A stretch of 5,360 bases of DNA, taken from assembly GCF_019695415.1 (NCBI RefSeq), contig NZ_JAIFKJ010000295.1, forward strand, positions 1 to 5,360. The letters run 5' to 3'. The stretch comes from Thiohalocapsa sp. (GTDB lineage Bacteria > Pseudomonadota > Gammaproteobacteria > Chromatiales > Chromatiaceae). The first letter of the stretch is position 1. Each line of letters begins with the position of its first letter. The position numbers were made by a program, and so were the translations under genes. Positions 1 to 4,618 of this stretch are shown in pieces. The notes beneath the pieces are model-generated. The model worked only from the letters and a program-made list of their open reading frames with translations. It made no database searches and was not told the origin of the DNA.

Positions 1-942
1 GGCAACGGTGTGGTTCGGGTGGCTGGTGGGCTGGAAATGGTGTATAAGAACCCGCCCCCCGGCCACCCGCCTGGGGCCGCGCTGCCGTCCGGCGACGGCA
101 TCCGGCGGTATAGCGATGCCGGCGTCCGGGGCGAACTGGCGCTGCGCCTTGGCCGTGACCCAGGCGTGGCCATGGACGACCTCGTAGGTGGCTGGCAGTC
201 GGCCGTCACGACGCTCGCGCTCGTAGGCGTCGGCCAGTGCCGCAAGGCGACGACGGCCCGTGAGCCCGCGCGAGCGGCCGGCGAGCGCGTTGTGCGCACC
301 AAGCTGCTTCAGGTCGCGCATCAGATCGTGCAGTGTCGCGTAGGTGAGGGTCATGCGCTCCACGTCCATCACCGGGTCCGCAAAGCGCGCGCGCACCAGC
401 GCGTCGCCGATGTCGTGCATGTCGAGGAAGGGGCTCACATGCTCGCCCTGATCCGCCGCTGCCCAGGCGGCGCGCAGCTCCCTGAGTGTATCCGGGCCGA
501 AGGTGCTGAACAGCAGTAGCCCGCCCGGGCGCAGCACCCGCAAGAGCTCGCGGAAGCTGGCATCCAGATCGTTGACCCATTGCAGGGTCGCGTTGGAGAA
601 GATCAGGTCGACGGAGTCGTCCGCGAGCGGCACCTGCTCGGCGTCGGCGCAGATGACCCGCGGGCGATTCAGCCAGTGGCCGCGGCGGCGGGCGCGGGCG
701 AGCATGCCGGGGGCGAAGTCCAGGGCGATGAGCTCGGCGCGGCGATAGCGCCGGGCGAGCGCGTCCAGCGCCTTGCCGGTACCGCAGCCGAGATCCAACA
801 CCCGCTTGGGTGCCAGCCGTATGTAGTCGAGTCGCTCCAGCATGCGGTTGCCGATCTCGCGCTGCAGCACGGCGACGGCGTCGTAGGTATCGGCGGCGGC
901 GTCGAAAGCGCGGCGGGCGGCGGCCTTGTCTATGACGTTCAT
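1..942 (-). CDS. bioC: Malonyl-ACP O-methyltransferase BioC (3' end outside window)
   Basis: BioC uses S-adenosylmethionine to methylate the free carboxyl of malonyl-ACP, disguising it as a primer for fatty acid synthesis; this opens the pimelate branch of biotin synthesis. The ATG at 942 gives MNVIDKAAARRAFDAAADTY, the family's usual start (DK..ARAF..AA.TYD). Visible class I methyltransferase motifs are DLGCGTG (residues 50-56, SAM loop), the acidic D75 ending strand 2, the motif IV region around D112 with SNATLQW (116-122), and LRPGGLLLFSTFG (137-149). The BioC-typical C-terminal TYEVVHGHAW lies at 252-261. The start is 16 nt after the bioH stop, so the two are probably co-transcribed; no good Shine-Dalgarno is visible. 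The frame is still open at base 1 after 314 codons, although related proteins usually end some 15-40 residues after the HAW motif. The tail may be a natural extension, or a linker to a further domain such as BioD. The identification is firm; the C-terminus is unknown. Confidence 0.93.
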   Translation of the reverse strand, partial: MNVIDKAAARRAFDAAADTYDAVAVLQREIGNRMLERLDYIRLAPKRVLDLGCGTGKALDALARRYRRAELIALDFAPGMLARARRRGHWLNRPRVICADAEQVPLADDSVDLIFSNATLQWVNDLDASFRELLRVLRPGGLLLFSTFGPDTLRELRAAWAAADQGEHVSPFLDMHDIGDALVRARFADPVMDVERMTLTYATLHDLMRDLKQLGAHNALAGRSRGLTGRRRLAALADAYERERRDGRLPATYEVVHGHAWVTAKAQRQFAPDAGIAIPPDAVAGRQRGPRRVAGGRVLIHHFQPTSHPNHTVA

Positions 943-958
943 TGGTGGTTTGCAGCCG

Positions 959-1750
959 TTACAGGCCGATTACATCCAGAAACTCGGTGATCGCGGCCGC
1001 CGTCTGCGGCCCGTGGGAGAGCCAGGGTGCGTGTGCAGCACCCGGCAGGACCCGCACGTGCGCCTCCGGCATGAGCAGCGCTACACGCTGCGCCGCGGCG
1101 GCCGGCACCAAGGTGTCGCGCTCGCCGAAGAGCCAGAGCGCCGGCGGGCGGATGTCGGGTAGCGGGCCGCGCAGGTCTTCCTCCCGCAGCAACTCCAAGC
1201 CTTGCGCCAGCGCCGCCGGGTCGGGCGCCGGCTGCTCGGCCATGCCGGCACGCAGCCGGCGCAACAGCGCACGCGCGTCCTCTGAGCCTCGGACCTGCAA
1301 GGCCAGGAAGCGTTCCAAGGTGCCGGCGGGGTCCGCCAGCAAACCGTCATGGAATTGCCCGAGCGTGCCCTCCGGTACGGCCACCTGCCAATCCACCGCC
1401 TGCACGAAGCGGGGGGTCGCTGTGACGAGCACCAGGGCGCCGATGCGCTCCGGGGCGAGCCGCGCCGCCTGCAGCGCAACCAGACCGCCAAGGGACCAGC
1501 CCAGCCAGACCGCAGGGGGTTGTGCGGCGTCCCCGAGGCGCAGCGCGGCCTGCTCCAGGCAGGCGCCGGCCCAGTGGTCCAAGGACCACTGGTCAGAGGA
1601 GAAGGGTGCACCCCCGTGCCCCGGCAAGTTCAGCGCCACCGGCTCGAAGCGCTCCGTGAGCGCCGACGGCAGCCCGGCCCAGACACCGGCGTTCATACCC
1701 CAGCCGTGCACCAGCACCAGGGGCGATTTGTCAGGCGGCGCGGCGCTCAT
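959..1750 (-). CDS. bioH: Pimeloyl-ACP methyl ester carboxylesterase BioH
   Basis: BioH is a cytoplasmic alpha/beta hydrolase that cleaves the methyl ester of pimeloyl-ACP methyl ester, ending the BioC-initiated elongation and releasing pimeloyl-ACP for BioF. The 263-residue product is close to the usual length of about 255. It shows the oxyanion-side motif VLVHGWGMN (12-20), NLPGHG (41-46), the nucleophile elbow GWSLGG with Ser86, Asp212 in GERDTLVP, and His240 in GAAHAPW. These match the Ser82/Asp207/His235 triad of the E. coli enzyme with offsets of 4-5 residues. The start at 1750 is chosen because its ATG overlaps the bioF TGA in ATGA, it has a GAGG 7 nt upstream, and the protein then begins just before the first beta strand. 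Earlier in-frame starts would lie deep inside bioF. The overlap implies translational coupling with bioF. The stop is TAA at 959-961. Confidence 0.95.
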   Translation of the reverse strand: MSAAPPDKSPLVLVHGWGMNAGVWAGLPSALTERFEPVALNLPGHGGAPFSSDQWSLDHWAGACLEQAALRLGDAAQPPAVWLGWSLGGLVALQAARLAPERIGALVLVTATPRFVQAVDWQVAVPEGTLGQFHDGLLADPAGTLERFLALQVRGSEDARALLRRLRAGMAEQPAPDPAALAQGLELLREEDLRGPLPDIRPPALWLFGERDTLVPAAAAQRVALLMPEAHVRVLPGAAHAPWLSHGPQTAAAITEFLDVIGL

Positions 1751-3042
1751 TGGCTGGCCTCGATGCTGTTTGGGTGCCGTGCGCTCGCAGGCCCGCGCCC
1801 TTGTTCTTCCCGCTGCGGCAGCTGCGCCAGCAGTTCCAAGAGCTGATCCACATCCTGCTCGCTGTGCGCCGCTGACAGGGTGATGCGCAGGCGCGCGGCG
1901 CCCTTGGGCACGGTGGGCGGGCGGATGGCTGTCACCAGCACGCCCCGCGCTTCCAGGAAGCTGCTCCACTCCAGCGCCGTCCGCGCATCCCCAGCCAAGA
2001 GCGGCTGAATCGGCGTCTGAGACGGCATCAGCGGCAGGCCGAGCGCCGCGGCGCCGTCGCGGAAGCGCTCGATGAGGGCCCGCAGCTGCTCGCGGCGCCA
2101 GTCCTCGTGCACGGCCATCTCCAGCGCAGTGACGGTCGCATGGGCCACCGCCGGCGGCAGCGCCGTGGTGTAGATATAGCTGCGGGCGCGCTGAATCAGG
2201 GTTTCGATGAGCACTTCGCTGCCGGCGACGAAGGCACCAAAGGTGCCGAAGGCCTTGCCCAGGGTGCCCACCAGCACAGGCACCTGTTGCAAATCCTGCC
2301 CGAGCAGGTCGAGGGTGCCGCGGCCGTTTCGACCGAGAATGCCGAGCCCGTGGGCGTCGTCCACCATGAGGCGGGCGCCATGCCGGGCGGCGACCTCCGC
2401 CAGCGCCGGCAGCGGCGCCAGGTCGCCGTCCATGCTGAAGACGCCGTCGGTGACGAGCATGGCCGCGTCGCCGCTGCCGAGCATGCGCCCGAGCGCCGCC
2501 ACGTCTGCATGCGGATAGCGCTTCAGCCGTGCGCCGGCGAGCCGGGCACCGTCATTGAGGGATGCATGGTTGAGCCGGTCTGCATAAACCTGCTCGCCAC
2601 GGTCGCACAGGGCGCTGAGAACCCCGAGGTTGGCCATGTAGCCGGTGGAGAACAACAGCGCCCGCGGCCGGCCGGTGAAGTCTGCAAGGGCCTCCTCCAA
2701 CCGTCGGTGGGCCTCGCTGTGGCCCGTGATCAGATGCGCCGCACCACTGCCGACGCCGTAGCGGCTGACGCCGTCGCGTAGGGCCTCTGCCAGCCCCGGA
2801 TGGGCGGCAAGCCCGAGGTAATCGTTGCTGCAAAAGGACAGCATGGACCGGCCGTCGACGATGGGCCGGACGCCCTGCGGACCTTCCAGCGTGCGGCGGG
2901 CGCGGTAGAGGTTGTCCCGGCGCAGCCGCTTCAGCTCCTGCGCCAGCGCGTGGTCGTCGCGGCGTGTTGAGACGGCGGCCTTGTGGCGGCCGTCGGGGTG
3001 GTCGCTGACGGCGGGAGTGTCGGCGATGCGGGCTGTCGTCAT
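1747..3042 (-). CDS. bioF: 8-amino-7-oxononanoate synthase BioF
   Basis: BioF is a PLP-dependent alpha-oxoamine synthase that condenses pimeloyl-ACP with L-alanine, losing CO2, to give 8-amino-7-oxononanoate (KAPA). The 431-residue product shows the fold type I landmarks in order: FCSNDYLGL (70-78), YGVGSGAAHLITGHS (95-109), FSTGYMANLGVLSAL (131-145), DRLNHASLNDGARL (155-168, His159 stacking on PLP), TDGVFSMDGD (198-207), VDDAHGLG (227-234, with Asp228 and His231), and the Schiff-base lysine Lys263 in GTLGKAFGTFGAF. The C-terminal IRPPTVPKGAARLRITLSAAH (373-393) is also typical. It is about 45 residues longer than E. coli BioF, with roughly 30 extra at the N-terminus and 20 at the C-terminus. 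No ATG, GTG or TTG start was found closer to the conserved region except Met67, which is too late, so ATG 3042 is kept. No Shine-Dalgarno is visible; a GC-rich inverted repeat lies where one would be. The gene follows bioB after a 281-nt spacer and overlaps bioH by 4 nt. Confidence 0.96.
   Translation of the reverse strand: MTTARIADTPAVSDHPDGRHKAAVSTRRDDHALAQELKRLRRDNLYRARRTLEGPQGVRPIVDGRSMLSFCSNDYLGLAAHPGLAEALRDGVSRYGVGSGAAHLITGHSEAHRRLEEALADFTGRPRALLFSTGYMANLGVLSALCDRGEQVYADRLNHASLNDGARLAGARLKRYPHADVAALGRMLGSGDAAMLVTDGVFSMDGDLAPLPALAEVAARHGARLMVDDAHGLGILGRNGRGTLDLLGQDLQQVPVLVGTLGKAFGTFGAFVAGSEVLIETLIQRARSYIYTTALPPAVAHATVTALEMAVHEDWRREQLRALIERFRDGAAALGLPLMPSQTPIQPLLAGDARTALEWSSFLEARGVLVTAIRPPTVPKGAARLRITLSAAHSEQDVDQLLELLAQLPQREEQGRGPASARHPNSIEASQ
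1758..1761 (-). promoter_or_regulatory. Shine-Dalgarno for bioH
   Basis: GAGG on the minus strand lies inside the last codons of bioF, 7 nt before the ATG at 1750. It is the clearest ribosome binding site in the operon and supports the ATGA-overlap start over longer in-frame alternatives. Confidence 0.6.
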
Positions 3043-3048
3043 GACGCT

Positions 3049-3063
3049 GCCGGCCGGGCCGGC
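3049..3063. repeat. GC-rich inverted repeat at the bioF ribosome-binding position
   Basis: The arms GCCGGCC (3049-3055) and GGCCGGC (3057-3063) are perfectly complementary around base 3056. As RNA they would fold as a GCCGGC stem of 6 bp with a 3-nt loop. The element ends 6 nt before the bioF ATG, where a Shine-Dalgarno is expected and none is seen. It could reduce or modulate BioF initiation, but that is inference. Confidence 0.5.
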
Positions 3064-3086
3064 TCAGGACTGTTCGATGGGCTTAA

Positions 3087-3116
3087 GGAGATGCTGATTT
3101 ATTGGGCATCCTGCCC
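3087..3116. repeat. 30-bp direct repeat, copy 1
   Basis: This 30-bp stretch, from GGAGATGCTG to CATCCTGCCC, is identical to 3241-3270. It contains the inverted repeat GGGCA-TCC-TGCCC, so the minus-strand RNA carries CAGGAUG in a hairpin loop. In this copy the hairpin is extended by downstream AAAAATCAG (3117-3125), which pairs with CTGATTT. Confidence 0.9.
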
Positions 3117-3127
3117 AAAAATCAGAC

Positions 3128-3156
3128 GGAGCCGGAAAACGCGGTTTCCCGGCTCC
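3128..3156 (-). repeat. 13-bp hairpin with weak terminator character
   Basis: The minus-strand RNA stem begins GGAGCCGGGAAAC and closes on GUUUUCCGGCUCC around a CGC loop, with all 13 positions paired if one G.U is allowed. A UUUUU run follows 6 nt after the stem, which is too far for a canonical intrinsic terminator and also belongs to the neighbouring hairpin at 3094-3125. It could cause partial termination or protect a 3' end of bioB mRNA. Confidence 0.55.
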
Positions 3157-3158
3157 TT

Positions 3159-3188
3159 CATTTTCAGCGACTTACGTCGCCGAAAATG
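3159..3188 (-). repeat. 13-bp hairpin with four-base loop
   Basis: The arms CATTTTCAGCGAC (3159-3171) and GTCGCCGAAAATG (3176-3188) enclose the loop TTAC. The single plus-strand A.C mismatch becomes G.U in the minus-strand transcript, making a continuous stem there. Confidence 0.65.
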
Positions 3189-3196
3189 GCGGGGCG

Positions 3197-3222
3197 TCCT
3201 GCCCCGCACCGGAAGCGCCAAT
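3197..3222. repeat. 26-bp imperfect direct repeat, copy A
   Basis: It starts TCCTGCCCCGCAC and ends GCGCCAAT, matching 3263-3288 at 24 of 26 positions. It spans the loop and right arm of the 3189-3207 hairpin and the left arm of the perfect 12-bp hairpin at 3211-3236. Its minus-strand loop region reads CAGGACG. Confidence 0.8.
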
Positions 3223-3236
3223 CAATTGGCGCTTCC
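3211..3236. repeat. Perfect 12-bp inverted repeat
   Basis: GGAAGCGCCAAT (3211-3222) and ATTGGCGCTTCC (3225-3236) are exact reverse complements separated by CA. In RNA the innermost pairs would open to give a 10-11 bp stem with a small loop. It has no mismatch on either strand. Confidence 0.75.
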
Positions 3237-3240
3237 TTTG

Positions 3241-3270
3241 GGAGATGCTGATTTATTGGGCATCCTGCCC
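3241..3270. repeat. 30-bp direct repeat, copy 2
   Basis: It matches 3087-3116 over all 30 bases, 154 bp away. The flank differs: here TTTATTGG (3252-3259) is complementary to CCAATAAA (3284-3291). This copy can therefore fold either as the small GGGC/GCCC hairpin or as a larger stem that uses part of the same bases. Confidence 0.9.
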
Positions 3271-3288
3271 CGCACGGGAGGCGCCAAT
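3263..3288. repeat. 26-bp imperfect direct repeat, copy B
   Basis: It is the partner of 3197-3222, with two substitutions. It overlaps the end of the second 30-bp repeat, so the array looks assembled from shuffled or partially duplicated modules rather than by simple tandem duplication. Confidence 0.8.
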
Positions 3289-3323
3289 AAACCGTCGCTG
3301 CCTTAGACGCGGGGTTCCGCGAC

Positions 3324-4403
3324 TCAGCCCGCGGCGGATGCATCCGGTCGGGCTGTATCGGTATGCCGGTGGCAGGGCCCCGGCTCGGCGCGATCGGGGA
3401 GCGCAGCGGCCTCGAAGCTGAGGCCGAGGCGTGCGAACAGGGCGCGGTCCCGCTCGGCGCCTGCGTTGGGCGTGGTGAGCAGCCGCTCACCGTAGAACAC
3501 GGAGTTGGCCCCAGCAACGAAGCACAGGGCCTGCAGCTCATCGCTCATGTCGTCGCGCCCGGCGGAGAGGCGCACGTAGCTCGCCGGCATCATGACCCGC
3601 GCGGCGGCGATGGTGCGCACCAGCTCGAAGGGGTCCAGCTGGTCGGTGCCGAACAGCGGCGTGCCCTCCACCTGCACCAGGAGGTTGATCGGCACCGACT
3701 CGGGATGTGCGGGCAGATTCGCGAGCTGGCAGAGCATGGAGGCGCGATCGCGGCGCCCCTCGCCCATGCCGAGAATGCCCCCGGAGCAGGTCTTGAGGCC
3801 CGCCGCGCGCACGTGCTCCAGGGTCTCGAGTCGGTCGCGATAGGTACGGGTGGAGATGACCTGGCCGTAGAACTCCGGCGAGGTGTCCAGGTTGTGGTTG
3901 TAGTAGTCGAGCCCGGCGTCCTTGAGCCGTCCGGCCTGCTCGGCTGTGAGCATGCCCAGGGTCACGCAGGTCTCCATGCCGAGCCCCTTCACACCTTCGA
4001 CCATCGCCAGCACGGTGTCCAGGTGCTTGTCCGTCGGGTTACGCCACGCGGCCCCCATGCAGAAGCGGGTTGCGCCGGCAGTGCGGGCGCGGCGGGCGGC
4101 GTCGAGTACCTCGTCCAGGGGCAGCAGGCGCTCGCGAGTCAGCGCGGTCTCGTGGTGGGCGCTCTGGGAGCAATAGCCGCAGTCCTCCGGGCAGCCGCCG
4201 GTCTTAATACTCAACAGCGTGCTGAGCTGGATGCGGTTGGCGTCGAAATACGCGCGATGGGCGGTCTGGGCCGCGAAGAGCAGGTCGTTGAAGGGCTGCC
4301 CGAGGAGGACCTCGGCCTGCTCGGTGGTCCAGTCATGGCGGACGACGGCGCCGGCGGTGCTTTGCGGGAACTTGGAGGCAGGCTCTGGCGTGAAATCGGG
4401 CAT
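3324..4403 (-). CDS. bioB: Biotin synthase BioB
   Basis: BioB is a radical SAM enzyme that inserts sulfur into dethiobiotin to form biotin, using a [4Fe-4S] cluster for SAM cleavage and a [2Fe-2S] cluster as sulfur donor. The 359-residue product carries the radical SAM motif CPEDCGYC (Cys71, Cys75, Cys78). The [2Fe-2S] ligands are Cys115 (RFCMGAAW), Cys146 (METCVTLG), Cys206 (KTCSGGILGMGE) and Arg278 (YVRLSAGRDDM). All are offset by exactly 18 from E. coli Cys53/57/60, Cys97/128/188 and Arg260. YYNHNLDTS (168-176) and GANSVFYGERLLTTPN (298-313) are also family signatures. The first 20 or so residues, before RHDWT, are a non-conserved extension, and the last 25 are variable. ATG 4403 is the best start, although no Shine-Dalgarno precedes it. 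It is the first gene of the operon, about 40 nt behind a likely promoter that a BirA-type operator overlaps. Confidence 0.97.
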   Translation of the reverse strand: MPDFTPEPASKFPQSTAGAVVRHDWTTEQAEVLLGQPFNDLLFAAQTAHRAYFDANRIQLSTLLSIKTGGCPEDCGYCSQSAHHETALTRERLLPLDEVLDAARRARTAGATRFCMGAAWRNPTDKHLDTVLAMVEGVKGLGMETCVTLGMLTAEQAGRLKDAGLDYYNHNLDTSPEFYGQVISTRTYRDRLETLEHVRAAGLKTCSGGILGMGEGRRDRASMLCQLANLPAHPESVPINLLVQVEGTPLFGTDQLDPFELVRTIAAARVMMPASYVRLSAGRDDMSDELQALCFVAGANSVFYGERLLTTPNAGAERDRALFARLGLSFEAAALPDRAEPGPCHRHTDTARPDASAAG

Positions 4404-4450
4404 GGGCGGGCTTGGGCGTGCGGCTTTCGGAGCACAGTGACTAAACGGCC

Positions 4451-4479
4451 ATCGTCCCGTGCATGGGCGGGGCTGTCAA
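4451..4479 (-). promoter_or_regulatory. Predicted sigma70 promoter of the bio operon
   Basis: On the minus strand there is a perfect -35 TTGACA (4479-4474), a 17-nt spacer, and a weak -10 GACGAT (4456-4451; 3 of 6 consensus bases). Transcription would begin near 4444, giving a leader of about 40 nt before the bioB ATG. The -35 lies in the left arm of the BirA-type operator, so bound repressor would exclude RNA polymerase. Confidence 0.6.
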
Positions 4480-4503
4480 CCAAAGTGGACGGCATCGGTT
4501 GAC
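4475..4503. promoter_or_regulatory. Predicted BirA (biotin repressor) operator
   Basis: GTCAACC (4475-4481), a 15-nt spacer and GGTTGAC (4497-4503) form a perfect 7-bp inverted repeat. The known BirA box is TTGTAAACC-N14-16-GGTTTACAA; half-site sequence, orientation and spacing agree, apart from C in place of A at one position in each arm. Its place over the -35 of bioB in a bio divergent region strengthens the call. By analogy with E. coli, biotinyl-5'-AMP-bound BirA would repress when biotin is ample; birA itself is not in the window. Confidence 0.75.
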
Positions 4504-4528
4504 CACGGAGACTTCGTTCGGCTCGCAT
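4499..4528 (+). promoter_or_regulatory. Possible rightward promoter for comF
   Basis: TTGACC (4499-4504) in the right operator arm could serve as a -35, with TCGCAT (4523-4528, 18-nt spacer) as a poor -10. A competing -10, CACAAT (4556-4561, 4 of 6), has no good -35 behind it. comF should be transcribed from somewhere in 4404-4618, but the exact promoter is uncertain. Confidence 0.25.
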
Positions 4529-4618
4529 CGCTGGTTCCCGAGTGAGCGGATCGGGCACAATGAGAGCGATTTCGACACCGTCTCATCGCGCGCACGCTGG
4601 GTCGCTGCGCTTAGCATT

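Larger units (their letters stand above)
3094..3321 (-). repeat. Tandem hairpin array in the bioB-bioF intercistronic spacer
   Basis: Nearly the whole spacer is made of adjacent inverted repeats. Their positions are: 3094-3108/3112-3125 (14 bp with one bulge); 3128-3140/3144-3156 (13 bp); 3159-3171/3176-3188 (13 bp); 3189-3195/3201-3207 (7 bp); 3211-3222/3225-3236 (12 bp); 3252-3259/3284-3291 (8 bp, outer arms TTTATTGG and CCAATAAA); and 3308-3312/3317-3321 (5 bp, 2 nt after the bioB stop). The first five units are separated by only 0-3 nt. The stems differ in sequence, so this is not one repeated palindrome. Two stems have a single mismatch that is A.C on the plus strand but G.U on the minus strand, which points to folding in the bio mRNA. 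No hairpin is followed directly by a strong U-run, so it is not a classical terminator. It may be a mosaic of REP-like elements, an mRNA processing or stability element, or a protein-binding RNA. Confidence 0.75.

Noticed and set aside
10..519. Plus-strand open frame opposite the 3' part of bioC
   Set aside because: It is antisense to conserved BioC sequence including the TYEVVHGHAW motif, and shows no domain of its own.
942..1883. Long plus-strand open frame (313 codons) opposite bioH
   Set aside because: The translation is rich in Ser, Arg, Ala and Pro without any fold signature and mirrors bioH codon structure; it is a shadow frame.
2107..2781. Plus-strand open frame (224 codons) opposite bioF
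   Set aside because: It is antisense to the PLP-binding core of BioF; low-complexity translation with no family resemblance.
3084..3110. Eight-codon minus-strand frame (MPNKSASP) before bioF that could be a leader peptide
   Set aside because: It has no run of regulatory codons, and its start falls in the loop of a repeat-borne hairpin; likely chance.
3121..3156. Intrinsic terminator after bioB
   Set aside because: The stem is strong, but the U-run is 6 nt away and is part of another hairpin; partial termination is possible but a terminator cannot be called.
3087..3300. CRISPR array or insertion sequence in the spacer
   Set aside because: There are only two copies of each direct repeat at unequal offsets, with palindromic rather than unique spacers, and no transposase or terminal repeats with target duplication.
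3091..3306. Small plus-strand frame in the bioB-bioF spacer, with AAGGAG directly before the ATG and an internal LPRTG-AN repeat
   Set aside because: The AAGGAG abuts the ATG with no spacing, the frame is made wholly of inverted repeats, and the peptide repeat simply reflects the 66-bp offset of the DNA repeat.
3363..4502. Long plus-strand open frame (379 codons) opposite bioB
   Set aside because: It lies antisense to a gene with every BioB cluster ligand present; long antisense frames are expected in high-G+C DNA, and its translation shows no recognisable domain.
4463..4618. Upstream in-frame ATG extending ComF by 52 residues
   Set aside because: The added residues match no ComF N-terminus and would run through the BirA-type operator and promoter region.
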